A stretch of DNA of 64,000 nucleotides, taken from positions 4,594,210 through 4,658,209 of the forward strand of contig NC_052355.1 of NCBI RefSeq assembly GCF_009727055.1. The letters are read 5' to 3'. Under the pieces are notes generated by a model. It had not been told where the DNA came from. It saw only the letters and a list, made by a program, of their open reading frames with translations, and made no database searches. How positions within the stretch are numbered: the stretch's first letter is position 1; the number at the start of each line of letters is the position of its first letter. The stretch comes from Benincasa hispida. Taxonomy: Eukaryota; Streptophyta; Magnoliopsida; Cucurbitales; Cucurbitaceae. The position numbers were made by a program, and so were the translations under genes. Of this stretch, positions 36,199 to 46,666 are shown piece by piece.

Positions 36199-36642
36199 AA
36201 CTCTAGGATCTAAAATGAAGGGTCACACTTACGAGAAATTGTTAAGCAAGTTAATGATTTCTTGACCAAATCAATGATGGCTAGTTGTTATAGGAACAAG
36301 AGTTGTTCTAGTATTAATGACTAGCTTAGAATGTCTCAATTTAGAGGAGGGATAAATTGACTTCCCTTTGGTGGCTTTTGTCCTAAATCGCTGAAGCGCC
36401 ATTGCAAAAGTAGATGTCACAAGGGGTTCATTTAGATTATTCTAAACCAAATTGGATTTTGTTTTTCCAGAGTATTTGCTAAAATCTAATGTCGATCAAT
36501 GTGTTTGTTTTTTTTAACAACATGTATGATTTTTCGTTAGTTGCCTCTTTTAATTTGACCGATTACATATGTGGAAAGAGTCTCTTAAAACATATTTCAT
36601 GGTAAACAACCTCGAGTTTGTCATGGTTGAGGAGTGTCCTCA
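36199..36642 (+). pseudogene. Copia B leader and gag start
   Basis: AACTCTAGGATCTAAAATG onward matches the end of the copia A leader (9130 onward). It follows LTR2 directly, with no primer binding site. Gag starts at the ATG at 36522 (MYDFSLVASFNLTDYICG) and is cut after TGTCCTCA by the gypsy solo LTR at 36643. Gag resumes at 41756. Confidence 0.75.
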
Positions 36643-37810
36643 TACCACACCTCCTCCCAGACTACTCTCTGAGCCTAGGAAAGGACATGACTGCAGCAGT
36701 TATCAACCCTTTTGTTGACACTTACTGCCTAATAACTTTAGCGGAAATAACTCTGATACCAATGTCAAACTCATACACAGCGGATTCCTCTATGGCTAGA
36801 AACATTAAGTTTACACAGAAAATGTTTAGAGAGATTACATTACTAGTTATACAAGTCCCGATACCCAAAACCTTAGTCCCTATATGAACAACTATAACAT
36901 ATGTACAATATTTACAGTAACCACCTACAGACGTGTTATAATACTTTGTCCTTGAGTGGCAAAGCAGATGCAGTGCTACCTCCTGAGGATTTGACCACTA
37001 CCTGGGGGAAAGGAAAACATTTGAAAATGGGGTGAGCTTGCTAGCCCAGTGGGTGACTTAAGAAAGAAAACTGATTCTCATGCAAAAGTCTCAATAAAGA
37101 GATTAAACTGAAATATAAATTTCTATAGTAACCTTGTACTACTGTATAAACATTTTCCAAGCATAAAGCATATAAAGTTGTTTTCATCATAAAACATTAA
37201 ACCGTTCCTTAGTTGAGAATAACCCTACTGTGGTTAAATCCCAATGTCAACTGCTAGTCAAGAGAGAACCCTTTTGCTCAATCTCTGACTTTAACTACCT
37301 ACGTGCACATGGCCATACTAAGTACCGCCATACCTTAGGTACTTTTGCTTAGATACCTTCTCAAAACATGTCCCTCAGTATCGAGTTGCTTAGATACCTT
37401 CTCAAATGTCCCTCGGTATCGAGTTTCAAGTAAAACTAGTCATACAATGACTTTCTCTTTAAAGCATGTAAAGCATAATGCATAGAAAACATGTCTTTAA
37501 AGATACTAACGTATGCTTTGTGTAATTAAACACACATAACTAGTTTTTCAATAGACTTTCATACATGGCATGCATTTAAAACAAAACTCATGGTTTGCTT
37601 GGAAATTACTTTGTAAAACTAGCTAGCATGAGAATAATCTTTCTTTAAAACGTTGTAAATATTTAGCCACTCACAACTTCTAGAACTATTCCTCAAGGGT
37701 CAATATGCTTCTATTACTGGTGTCAATCCTGTGGACACAAAAGCATATATTAGCTACTAGCATAAGTCTCCGTTTTGAGACTAACACTTAAGTAAGCTTT
37801 GCGTTTAGCC

Positions 37811-39904
37811 TGTTGGGATTGGTGTCCTAATTCTCTTGGAGTCTCGTTGTTTTGTAAAGATACACATTATTTGATGAATAAAATAATTGTTATTTCATTC
37901 TGGCATTTACTCATATCCAATAAACAAAGCTCCTTGGTTATCTTATGTGAACTTAAGCATGTATATATGATATACAAGTGGATCATGCCTTAAGTGATAA
38001 CCTAAATAGGTCTATACTATAAGGATTAAGGTAGGATACCTGATCCTCGTGACACTATGGATACAGCCTGCTTTGTAGAGGTTTGCAAGTGTTGTAAACT
38101 ACAGATAGTAGATCCTGACCATTCATGTGAAGACGTGTGAGCGGGGGTGTCTATACAAAGAGTTTGTATAAGACCTGGACCACGAGATGACTAGACTCTA
38201 TATATAACGCCGTTGATACTAAAGACTTACATCTCACCTAAACGACCATAGGTGACATGACCTCAAACCTGAGTATTTTGGGAACTCTTGCCTTTGAGGG
38301 CGATCCTTTGATTAGTATGGGTGAAAGTGGCCAGATTGCCAACCCAACATTCCTACCTTTTCTAGGGACTTGTCTGATCTGGGAGCTAGGAACTCAATCC
38401 ACAAGATGGAATTCACTCCTTTCCCAAAGCGAGGATAAATAGAGAGATTGCTCCTTAAAGGCTGATTCCAGGGCTTGAACATAGTGACCACAACTTCTCT
38501 TTGGAAGAGAAGACTCAGTCATAGTAGGACTATGACTTATGTTCATTAGAGGGATCGGTGGTACCTAAGAAGTTAGATGTAATTGCAGGGGCATAACGGT
38601 TATTAGACTAGCTGTACTTATGAACGATCTGTGAAGGGTTGTCACACTTCTGATTGGTTAAGATGGACACATAATATATTTGTGGTAAGAAGAGTTCAGC
38701 TGTCGGTCTTTAGTGGAGTGGCTGGCAGTTAACAGATGGTGGATCCAATGACTAAAGAGTTTAGTCAATTATTCACGTACCATTGGAGCTTCGAGCTACA
38801 GGTCCATAAGGTCCCCTTGGTAGCTCAATGGATTCAGTTGAGGATCAGTTCTTGGTGTTGATTTGAAATGTTCAAATTGACAAGAGGTAATTTGATTGCA
38901 TATGATATGATCGTTATGATGTATGAGATACATCTAGTGAAGTTAATGTAAATGAGATTTACATTAAGTACCATGGAATAGAAAAAGAACTATGGTTTAT
39001 ATGTTTCATGAGATGAAATATCAAAACTCATAGGTTATAAATATAGTATGATAAGTTGGTTATCATTTATATTTATAATAATATTAATTATTTGATAGTT
39101 AAATCTTTTTCTCTAATAACTAATTGAGTGGGAGGTTATTGGTGGTTCATGGTAATCGTGAGATAAAAGGAAAATTGTTTTCCTAATTTTAGGAATTTTT
39201 TTGCAAAAGTAGTTTTGAGATTTCTCTCAGAAAAAGAATCTCACGGAACGGAAGTTGTCAAGTAAATACTGATTTACTAAACGACAACTTGATCTAGTAA
39301 ACGATCGTGTAGTGTTTTGTAAACGACAGACACTGAGCTAAACGATGAGCTAAATGATCGCTTAGCTTTTGCTAGACGATCGCTTAGCTTTTCCTAAACA
39401 ATTGGGCATTGACCTATACGATAGGTCTCAACCATCTCCCACTTACCCAATTGTGTACACGATCGGTGTTTTCTCCTTCATCTGCCTCATACTAAGTCCA
39501 CACAGAGCCCACCCTCGGATTCTCACATCGAGAATACCAAGGTAACCTTCTTGGTGGCGCCATATTCAACTCGACACCGTCGAGGTTCTGTGGAGGCTGT
39601 TCGTGTTGCTGGGTTGTTCGTGACCGAGGCGATCATAGAGGACGAGTATGCAGTTTTTGTGCTGCGGAGTGTTCGTGTTGTTTGAGCGTTTGAGGTTGCT
39701 ATGTTCGAGCGTTCATGAGCAAGGAGTGTGGAGACGAATAGACAATTTTCGTAGCATTCTCCTTGTTTATTTGTATCATGCTATTTCTATATTGATTGCA
39801 TAATTGTATGTTCTGTTGACGACTGTAATTGTAATGTTCATACATGATTGTAATTTGGAATGATTTATTCTGCTCATGGAAATCCTCGGATTCGATTTCC
39901 CTCA
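37811..39904 (+). mobile_element. Solo LTR, copia family 1 (complete)
   Basis: 2094 bp from TGTTGGGATTGGTG to GATTTCCCTCA, flanked by perfect TAGCC duplications (37806-37810 and 39905-39909). It is the most complete copy of the family 1 LTR and is the reference for LTR1, LTR2 and the copia C LTR. It carries the AAACGATCG cluster at 39290-39470. It is inserted in the gypsy solo LTR 36643-41750. Confidence 0.93.
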
Positions 39905-41009
39905 TAGCCTTCCTCTTGAAGACTTTTACAACAATGCACCTTGCTGTAGGTTTAGACATTTAAGAATTTCTTTGAGATTTGGCTCATGCAAAGCTTCCAA
40001 CCGCTCTTCACCAATGCAACAACACTTATGCAACCAACACTTTTCTCTCTAAGTGTTCTTACAGCTACATATGGTCGTCCTCAAGGCTTCTTATGCATTG
40101 AAGATTACAAGCTCTCCTTAGCCTACATAGCAGGTCCAACGCATGGAAAAGCTTTGCCCTTGGTCTGTCCAAGCATTTCCTTCGAGCTGTTGGCTTATTC
40201 AACTCAAGCAGCTGCCTGATTGTTCATAAAATTCCAGATTCATCTTTCGATATTAATAACTCGAATTCTAGAGCTCATCTTAAGACATTTTCTTCTACAA
40301 ACTTGTTAAGAATCGTAGGAATCTTACCTCAAAATTTTAGCTTCAGACTTCTCGTGGTCTGTCCTAGAGACTCAATTCTTTAATGATGGCTCGGATTCAC
40401 CCGAGAACAGAACCTCTGGTCCTTTTTATCCTTCTCCGACCTTAATTCAATGAGGACATCTTCTGGCAGTGTCACCTCTGAAAGTAGACTCTCAGAGCTT
40501 TCCAATGACACCAAGAACTCTAAATTTTCACGGAGGAATTAATCAAACTGATCGTTTGAAGTTTGGCCTCCCCTATTTATACTGTTTTCCACGGCCTCTC
40601 ATTAAATGTTAGCCCGACACCTTCAACTTTCATAGAGTCAAATCCGATGCTAAGGTGATTAATGCCGATCAATACAAGTCCAATTGATTAGTTCACTGCC
40701 CCATTATTTAGCTCATCATTTAGTGACTTCATGCTGATGCTTGTCACATGACAATCTGGCCCAACGCATAGCACACTGATGCCTAGCGTGTAGCGCTGAC
40801 GCCCATCGTCTAGCGTAGCACAGCTATCGTTTAACGTAGCATCACTATCGTCTAGCGACCACGCCCATCGCGTAGCACCATTGCCCAGCGTCATCGTCTA
40901 GCACCGATGCCAATCGTGCAGTGCCAACGCCCCATTGTTTAACGCTATCGTCCAACGCATAGCGCTATCGTTTAGCGCGACCCTTTGCATCGTCTACCGT
41001 CGCACTTTG

Positions 41010-41375
41010 CCTCACGATCGCCTACCACATCGCTTAGCTTTGCACTTTTGCTACACAATCGCCTACCGCATCGCTTAGCTCCATGTATTTGCTACACGAT
41101 TGCCTACTGCATCGCTTAGTTCCACGCATTTGCTACACGATCGCTTACTGCATCGCTTAGCTCCGTGCTTTTGCTACACGATCGCCTACCATATTGCTTA
41201 GCTCCGCACATTGCTACACAATCGCCTACCTCATCATGTAACGCCGCTCACTTGCTAAATGATCGTCTACCTCATCGTGTAGCATTACTCACTTGCTAAA
41301 TCATCGTCCACCTCATCGTGTAGCATCGCTCACTGCTGCACGATCGTCCATTGCGTGCAACTCCAACGCCCAACA
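41010..41375. repeat. 41 bp minisatellite, ~8-9 units
   Basis: The word GCTACAC, or its variants GCTAAAT and GCTGCAC, recurs at 41050, 41091, 41132, 41173, 41213, 41254, 41295 and 41335, a period of 40-41. Each unit contains CGATCGCCTAC or CATCGTCTAC and CATCGCTTAGCTCC or a variant. It sits inside the gypsy solo LTR. Upstream (40760-41000) the same words occur without a clear period. Confidence 0.9.
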
Positions 41376-41755
41376 CCCATGCCTGTGCATACTTGAGGCT
41401 GCCGCATTCTTTCCTAACCTCTCAAGACAATTGGCTGCCGCATGCTTTCCCATGCATAGGTTTTCTCTTGGCCACACTTTGGCTTCCTTCAACGCCCAAA
41501 TAACCTCTCAAATGAGCAAGGCCAATGCATGGCACAACACTTAGCCAATTTTCTAGCCTCCATCGCGTGAGTTATACTTAGCCAAATTTTCAAGCTTTAC
41601 TCAAGAGTCAAGCTTTAAAATTCAAACTTTCCTTCTAACTTTTCACCCTTTTCTCTACAATTACACATTAGTTCTCACATCAACCTACTCACCACACTGG
41701 TCTCAGTAGGGAAGAAACTCAAGTAGAGAAATTAGGGCTCAAGGTTCACACCTCA

Positions 41756-42060
41756 AGTCCCGACCCTTTATGCACCGCAAAATGTTCGTAATGCATATGA
41801 GGTCTGGATGAAGGCTAATTTGATGGACCAACTTCACATCATGGCTAGCATACCTAATGCATTGGCTAAAAGGGTTGAGAACATGGTCATTGCATGATAG
41901 ATCATGGACTCGTTGCAAGAATTGTTTGAACGTCAATTCTCACTTTTTGTGCAAAAAGGGATCGATGACAAAGAAACCAGTAGTGTCAGTGAAATGGAAC
42001 TTAGAGCTTGTATAGGTTATGACACTGATCCCACTACTCTCTAGAAGAGGAAAAAGTCTA
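41756..42060 (+). pseudogene. Copia B gag, C-terminal part
   Basis: Rejoins the gag cut at 36642. The frame reads NAYEVWMKANLMDQLHIMAS, then IPNALAKRVENMVIA and a stop at 41896 (TGA where copia A has CAC), then IMDSLQELFERQFSLF. About 90 bases present in copia A (11545-11640) are missing. Ty1/copia UBN2-type gag. Confidence 0.75.
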
Positions 42061-42099
42061 AAGACAGTAAATCTGTAAATGTAAATTATTTTTTTGGAG

Positions 42100-43540
42100 A
42101 CGTGTTTGGTAGAGAATGATGATTCTGCCTGGATACTTGATTTAGGTGCTACTAATCACATACGTTCTTCCTACCAAGGATTTAGTTCCTAGAAAAAGTT
42201 GGAAGATGGAGAGTTGACTCTTCGAGTCAGTACTGGTGAGGTTGTTTCAGCTATTGCTGTGGGTAGGCTGAAGTTATTTTTGGACAAGAAATGTTATCTA
42301 TTACTGGATAATGTTTATGTAGTTCCTCATATCAAGAGGAACTTAATCTCAGTTTCTTGTTTGATTAAACATGGTTATTCCATCTCATTTTCTGAGAATA
42401 AAATGTTTATTTTTAAGAATGGTATGGAGATTGCTTTTGGTTTAATGGAAAATAACTTGTATGTACTAAGGCCGTTAGTCATAAAAGCCTTTCTTAATAC
42501 TGAAATGTTTAAAAAAATAACAACTGCAAAAAGGCCAAAAGTTTCTCCTAAGGAAAACGCCCATCTTTGACATCTTAGGTTAGGTCACATCAACCTTAAT
42601 AGGATTGAGAAGTTGGTGAAATGTGGACTTCTAAAAGGTTTAGTAGAAAACTCATTGTCGGTATGTGAATCATGCCTTGAAGGCAAGATGACCAAACGAC
42701 CTTTTACTGGAAAAGGTTATAGAGCCAAGGAAACCTTGGAGCTTTATACATTCAGGCCTCTGTGGTCCGATGAGTGTTAGAGCTCGATGTGGGTATGAAT
42801 ATTTCATCTCTTTCATAGATGATTATTCAAGATATGGGTATCTATACATAATGCAACGTAAGTCTGACACTCTTGAAATGTTCAAGGAGTATAAGGCTGA
42901 AGTTGAAAACGTGTTAGGTAAGAAGATAAAACACTATGATCTGATTGTGGTGGAGAGTATATGAACCAAAAATTCCAGAACTATATGATAAAACATGGAA
43001 TCATGACCCAACTCTCGGCCCCAGGTACGCCTCAACAAAATGGTGTATCAGAAAGGAGAAACAGAACCCTGTTGGACATGGTTCGGTCTATGATGAGTTA
43101 TGCTCATCTTCGAGACTCGTTTTGGGGATTTGCAGTGGAGACTGCATGTTATATTTTGAACAACGTTATCTCAAAGAGTGTTTCTAAAATGCCTTTTGAG
43201 CTGCCGAGAGGCCGTAAAGGTAGTTTACACCACTTCGGGATTTGGGGATGTCTGACACACGTGTTTATGGCTAACCCTAAAAAGTTGGAACCGCGTTTGA
43301 AAGTTTGCCTCTTTGTAGGCTACCCTAAGGAAACGAGGGGTGAATACTTCTATGATCCAAGTGAGAATAAGGTGTTGTGTCGACAAATGCTATCTTCTTG
43401 GATAAAGACCACATCAGGGATCATAAACCACGAAGCAAGAGTTGTTGACATCGGTTCATCTAGTCAATCATCTCAAGAGTTGAGACTCCTTCGACGTAGT
43501 GGAGGGTTTCGAATCCACCATAATGCTACATGGGTTTGAC
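42100..43540 (+). pseudogene. Copia B protease, pre-integrase and integrase
   Basis: The protease site reads WILDLGATNH, so the Ser of Asp-Ser-Gly is Leu. The pre-integrase finger is broken by a stop at 42568 (HL-stop-HLRLGH) but keeps CESCLEGKM, lost in copia A. The integrase core runs from about 42740 (MSVRARCGYEYFISFIDDYS). The frame from 42961 holds the part with the catalytic Glu (GTPQQNGVSERRNRTLLDMV) up to a stop at 43537. Copia B has the segment that copia A lost to its 16 kb insertion site, so it served as the uninterrupted template for mapping that insertion. Confidence 0.88.
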
Positions 43541-44276
43541 TGAAGCCCAAAACATCATGTCTGATGATGGAGTTGAGGATCCATTGTCTTATAAGCAAGC
43601 AATGGAGGATGTTTACAAAGATGAGTGGATTAACGCCATGAATCAGGAAATGGAGTCTATGTACTTCAATTCTGTCTGGGAACTTGTGGATCAGCCTGAT
43701 AGGGTAAAACCTATAGGGCATAAGTGGATCTACAAGAGAAAACAAGGTATAGATGGAAAGGTGTAGACCTTTAAGGTCAGACTCATGCCAAAGGGTTATA
43801 CCCAGGTCGAGGGAGTGGACTATGAGGAAACTTTCCCACCATTGTCATGTTGAAGTCTATCAAGATTCTCCTATCCATAGCCACATTTTATGATTATGAG
43901 ATATGAAAAATGGGCATCAAGACTGCCTTTCTGAATGGTGATCTTGAGGAGACCATCTACATGGAAAAACCAGAGGGATTCATTGTTCCAGATCAAGAGC
44001 AAAAGTTTTATAAGCTTAATAGGTCCATTTATGTGCTGAAACAAATATCTAGATCATGGAACATTAGATTTGATAGTGCGATCAAATAATTTGCCTTTGA
44101 TCAAAATGTTGATGAGCCTTGTGTTTACAAGAAAATTATCAACAGCTCAGTAGCTTTTCTGGTGCTGTATGTGGATGATATCCTACTCATTGGGAATGAT
44201 GTAGGTTTTTTGACTGACATTAAAACGTGGCTAGTCGCCCAATTCCAAATGAAAGATTTGGGAGAGGCACAGTATG
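43530..44276 (+). pseudogene. Copia B reverse transcriptase, truncated
   Basis: The frame 43530-43766 reads MEDVYKDEWINAMNQEMESM and KPIGHKWIYKRKQGIDGKV, the start of the RVT_2 domain. A frame break in the FSP region near 43835 and a mutated DVK motif (MGIKTAFLNG) follow. The YVDD box is kept (VLYVDDILLIGNDVGF, about 44165). The gene stops at CACAGTATG (44276), where a minus-strand copia LTR begins. RNase H and the 3' LTR of B are absent from the window. Confidence 0.88.
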
Positions 44277-45856
44277 TGAAGGAAATAAGACATGAGGAAT
44301 TCCTTGAGCAGCAGAATGATCGATCCAAATTCCATTTGATATTGAACATACACAATTACAGTATGAAAAATGGAAACTAACAGGTCATGTACAATATGAA
44401 ATTACAGCATGCTTTAGATAATCAAGGGATAACAAATACATACCTTTGAAGAATCATTCTTCAGACTCCCTCGATCACGAATGCTCGTTTAGTATCTAAG
44501 ATAGCAATACATGAACAGTTAAACACAACTACTGCAACACAGCATAACCAACAACAACCACACACGAACAATGCGAACACACAATGAACGGCCTCCAAAC
44601 CCTCAAACTCAGTTGAGTTGAGTGAGGACACCACCACAATGGTTACCTTGGTATTTCGATGTGAGAATCTAAAAGTGTGGGCTCTGTGTGGAATTGGTTA
44701 GAGGAAGAGACTAGAGGAATAACAATCTTGTAGACGATTGAGCAAGTGGGAGATGAAAAGTGTCTATCGTATAGACAAATGCTCAATCGTGTAGAAGAAG
44801 GGAACCTGATGTATAGATAATGCCCTGCGATTGTTTAGGACCAGCTGAGTGAACTATCGTATAGTAACACTCCACGATCATTTAGTCTCTCTTTCAGCTA
44901 TCGTTTAGTGAAACCAATTCACTTGACAGCATTCTGTGAGTTATTTTTGAGAATAGCAACTCCTACTAAATTTAGGAAAACATTTTTCCTTTTATCTCAT
45001 GGTTATCATAAAACCACCAATAACCTCCCACTCAATTGGTTATTAGAGAAAAAGAGATAATTATCCAATAACTGATATTATTATAAATATATTTGATAAC
45101 CAAATTACCATATTATATTTAAAACCTATAGTTTTAATATTTCATCTCATGAAACATATAAACCATAGCTCTTTTTCTATTTTATGGTACTTAATGTAAA
45201 TCATATTAACATTAATCCTCCACTTGATGTATCTCATACATCACACTAATTATATCATATATAATCAAATTTCCTCTTGTCAATTTGAACACTTCAAACT
45301 AACACCAAGAACTGATTCTCAACTTGAATCAATTAAGCTACCAAGGGGACCTTATGGATCTGTAGCTTGAAGCTCCAACGGTACATGAACAACTGACTAA
45401 ACTTTTTAGTTACAGGTCTACCATCTGTTAACTGTCGGGCACTCCACTAAAGACCGACAGTTGCACTCTCCTTACAACAGATATATTTTGTGTCCATATC
45501 AACCAATCAACAGTGCGATAACCCTTCACAGATCGCTCGTAAGTATAGCTGGGCCAATTTACCATTATGCCTCTGTAGTTACATCTAACTCCTTAAGTAC
45601 CACTGATCCTTCTAATGAACATAAGTCATAGTCCTACTATGACTGAGTTCTCTCTTCCAGAGAGAAGTTGTGGCCAGTATGTTTAAGATCCGAAATCAAC
45701 CCTAAGGGAGCAATATATCTACTTACCCCTACTTTGGGGAAGGAGTGAATTCCATCTTGTGTAACTGAATTCCCAACTCCCAAATCAGACAAATCCCCAA
45801 AAAGTTAGGCGGGTTAAGTTGGCAATCTGGCCACTATCACCCATACTAATCAAAGG
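44277..45856 (-). mobile_element. 3' LTR of copia element C, head missing
   Basis: Plus strand starts TGAAGGAAATAAGAC, the reverse of the family 1 LTR end TTTCCTTCA. It aligns, reversed, with 39904 back to about 38305. The first roughly 495 bp of the LTR, which should adjoin 45895, are replaced by an adapter at 45857-45894. The degenerate CGATCG cluster is at 44730-44930. Its insertion into copia B's RT is inferred; the other target duplication cannot be seen. Confidence 0.85.
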
Positions 45857-45894
45857 CTGTCTCTTATACACATCTAGATGTGTATAAGAGACAG
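45857..45894. other. Nextera mate-pair junction adapter (38 bp), artefact
   Basis: Complete 19 bp mosaic end CTGTCTCTTATACACATCT followed by its reverse complement. It joins the body of the copia C LTR to the end of the copia C coding region and hides about 495 bp of LTR, so this junction is not real. Confidence 0.97.
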
Positions 45895-46666
45895 CTCTAT
45901 ACCCCAGTATCATCTCCCACTTGCCCTAGACAAGATGCCTCATGTCCCGTAGACCCAGATTCTCCAGATGACCCTCGAACACTTTAGCCGTGAGAGCCTT
46001 TGTAAACAGATTAGCAACGTTGTGCTCCGACGCGATCGTCATGACTATCACATCACCTCGATGCACAATCTCCCTGATCAAGTGGTATTTTTGTTCGATA
46101 TTCTTTACTCTACGATGTCTCTGAGGTTCCTTCGAATTTGCCACAACACCGCTATTATCACAATAAAGAGTTATCGGCAAATCCATATTTGGAACAACTT
46201 CCAAATCTATAAGGAATTTCCTCAGCCAAACAACCTCCTTAGCTGATTCACAAGCGGCTACGTATTCGGCTTCCATAATGGAGTATGCGATGCATCCTTG
46301 TTTGATGCTTTGCCACACTATAACCCCTCCATTCAGAGTGAACACTGACCCCGATGTTGATTTACAAGAATTTCTAACAGTCTGAAAGTCAGAGTCTATG
46401 TATCCTGTAAGGATCAAATCCTTATCTCCATACACGAGCATGTAGTCCCTTGTTCTCCGAAGATACTTAAGGATCGTCTTGGGTGTTGTCCAGTGATCTA
46501 ATCCTGGATTGGACTAATAATGACTTAAAATCTCTATTGTATAGAAAATGTCAGGTTTGGTACACAACATTGCATACATTAAGCTTCAAACAGCTGAAGC
46601 ATAGGGAATCTATCTCATCTCCTCAACCTCTTGAGGTGTCTTAGGACATTGATCCTTAGACAAAAT
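45895..46666 (-). pseudogene. Copia C RNase H and end of reverse transcriptase
   Basis: Minus strand 46441-45926 is a clean 171-codon stretch. GYIDSDFQ, IMEAEYVAACESAKEVVW and ITLYCDNSGVVANSKEP hold the conserved Asp, Glu and Asp of the RNase H fold, and it ends FTKALTAKVFEGHLENLGLR before MRHLV. It is the best-preserved RNase H in the window. Upstream (46442-46666) the RT end is damaged and is cut by the Tekay-like LTR at 46667. The polypurine tract CAAGTGGGAGATGATAC lies at about 45905-45925 on the minus strand. Confidence 0.9.

Larger units (their letters stand above)
36643..41750 (-). mobile_element. Gypsy-type solo LTR (~3.0 kb), itself interrupted
   Basis: Flanked by CCTCA (36638-36642 and 41751-41755). 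Removing it rejoins the copia B gag in the form seen in copia A at 9570. On the minus strand it starts TGTGAACCTTGAG and ends GGAGGTGTGGTA, probably a mutated GTGTGACA. Without the nested LTR 37811-39904 it is about 3.0 kb. A minus-strand CACTGGGCTAGC ... CCCCCAGGTAG module (37050-36990) also occurs in the Tekay-like LTR at 49365-49425. TATA box GTATAAATAG lies at 40573-40582 on the minus strand. A primer-site-like 14-mer lies inside at 36749-36762. Confidence 0.8.

Noticed and set aside
41010..41375. Regular repeats with variable stretches, CRISPR-like at first sight
   Set aside because: The variation is spread over the unit, there is no exact repeat with unique spacers, no cas genes are present, and the context is a plant LTR. 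It is a minisatellite.
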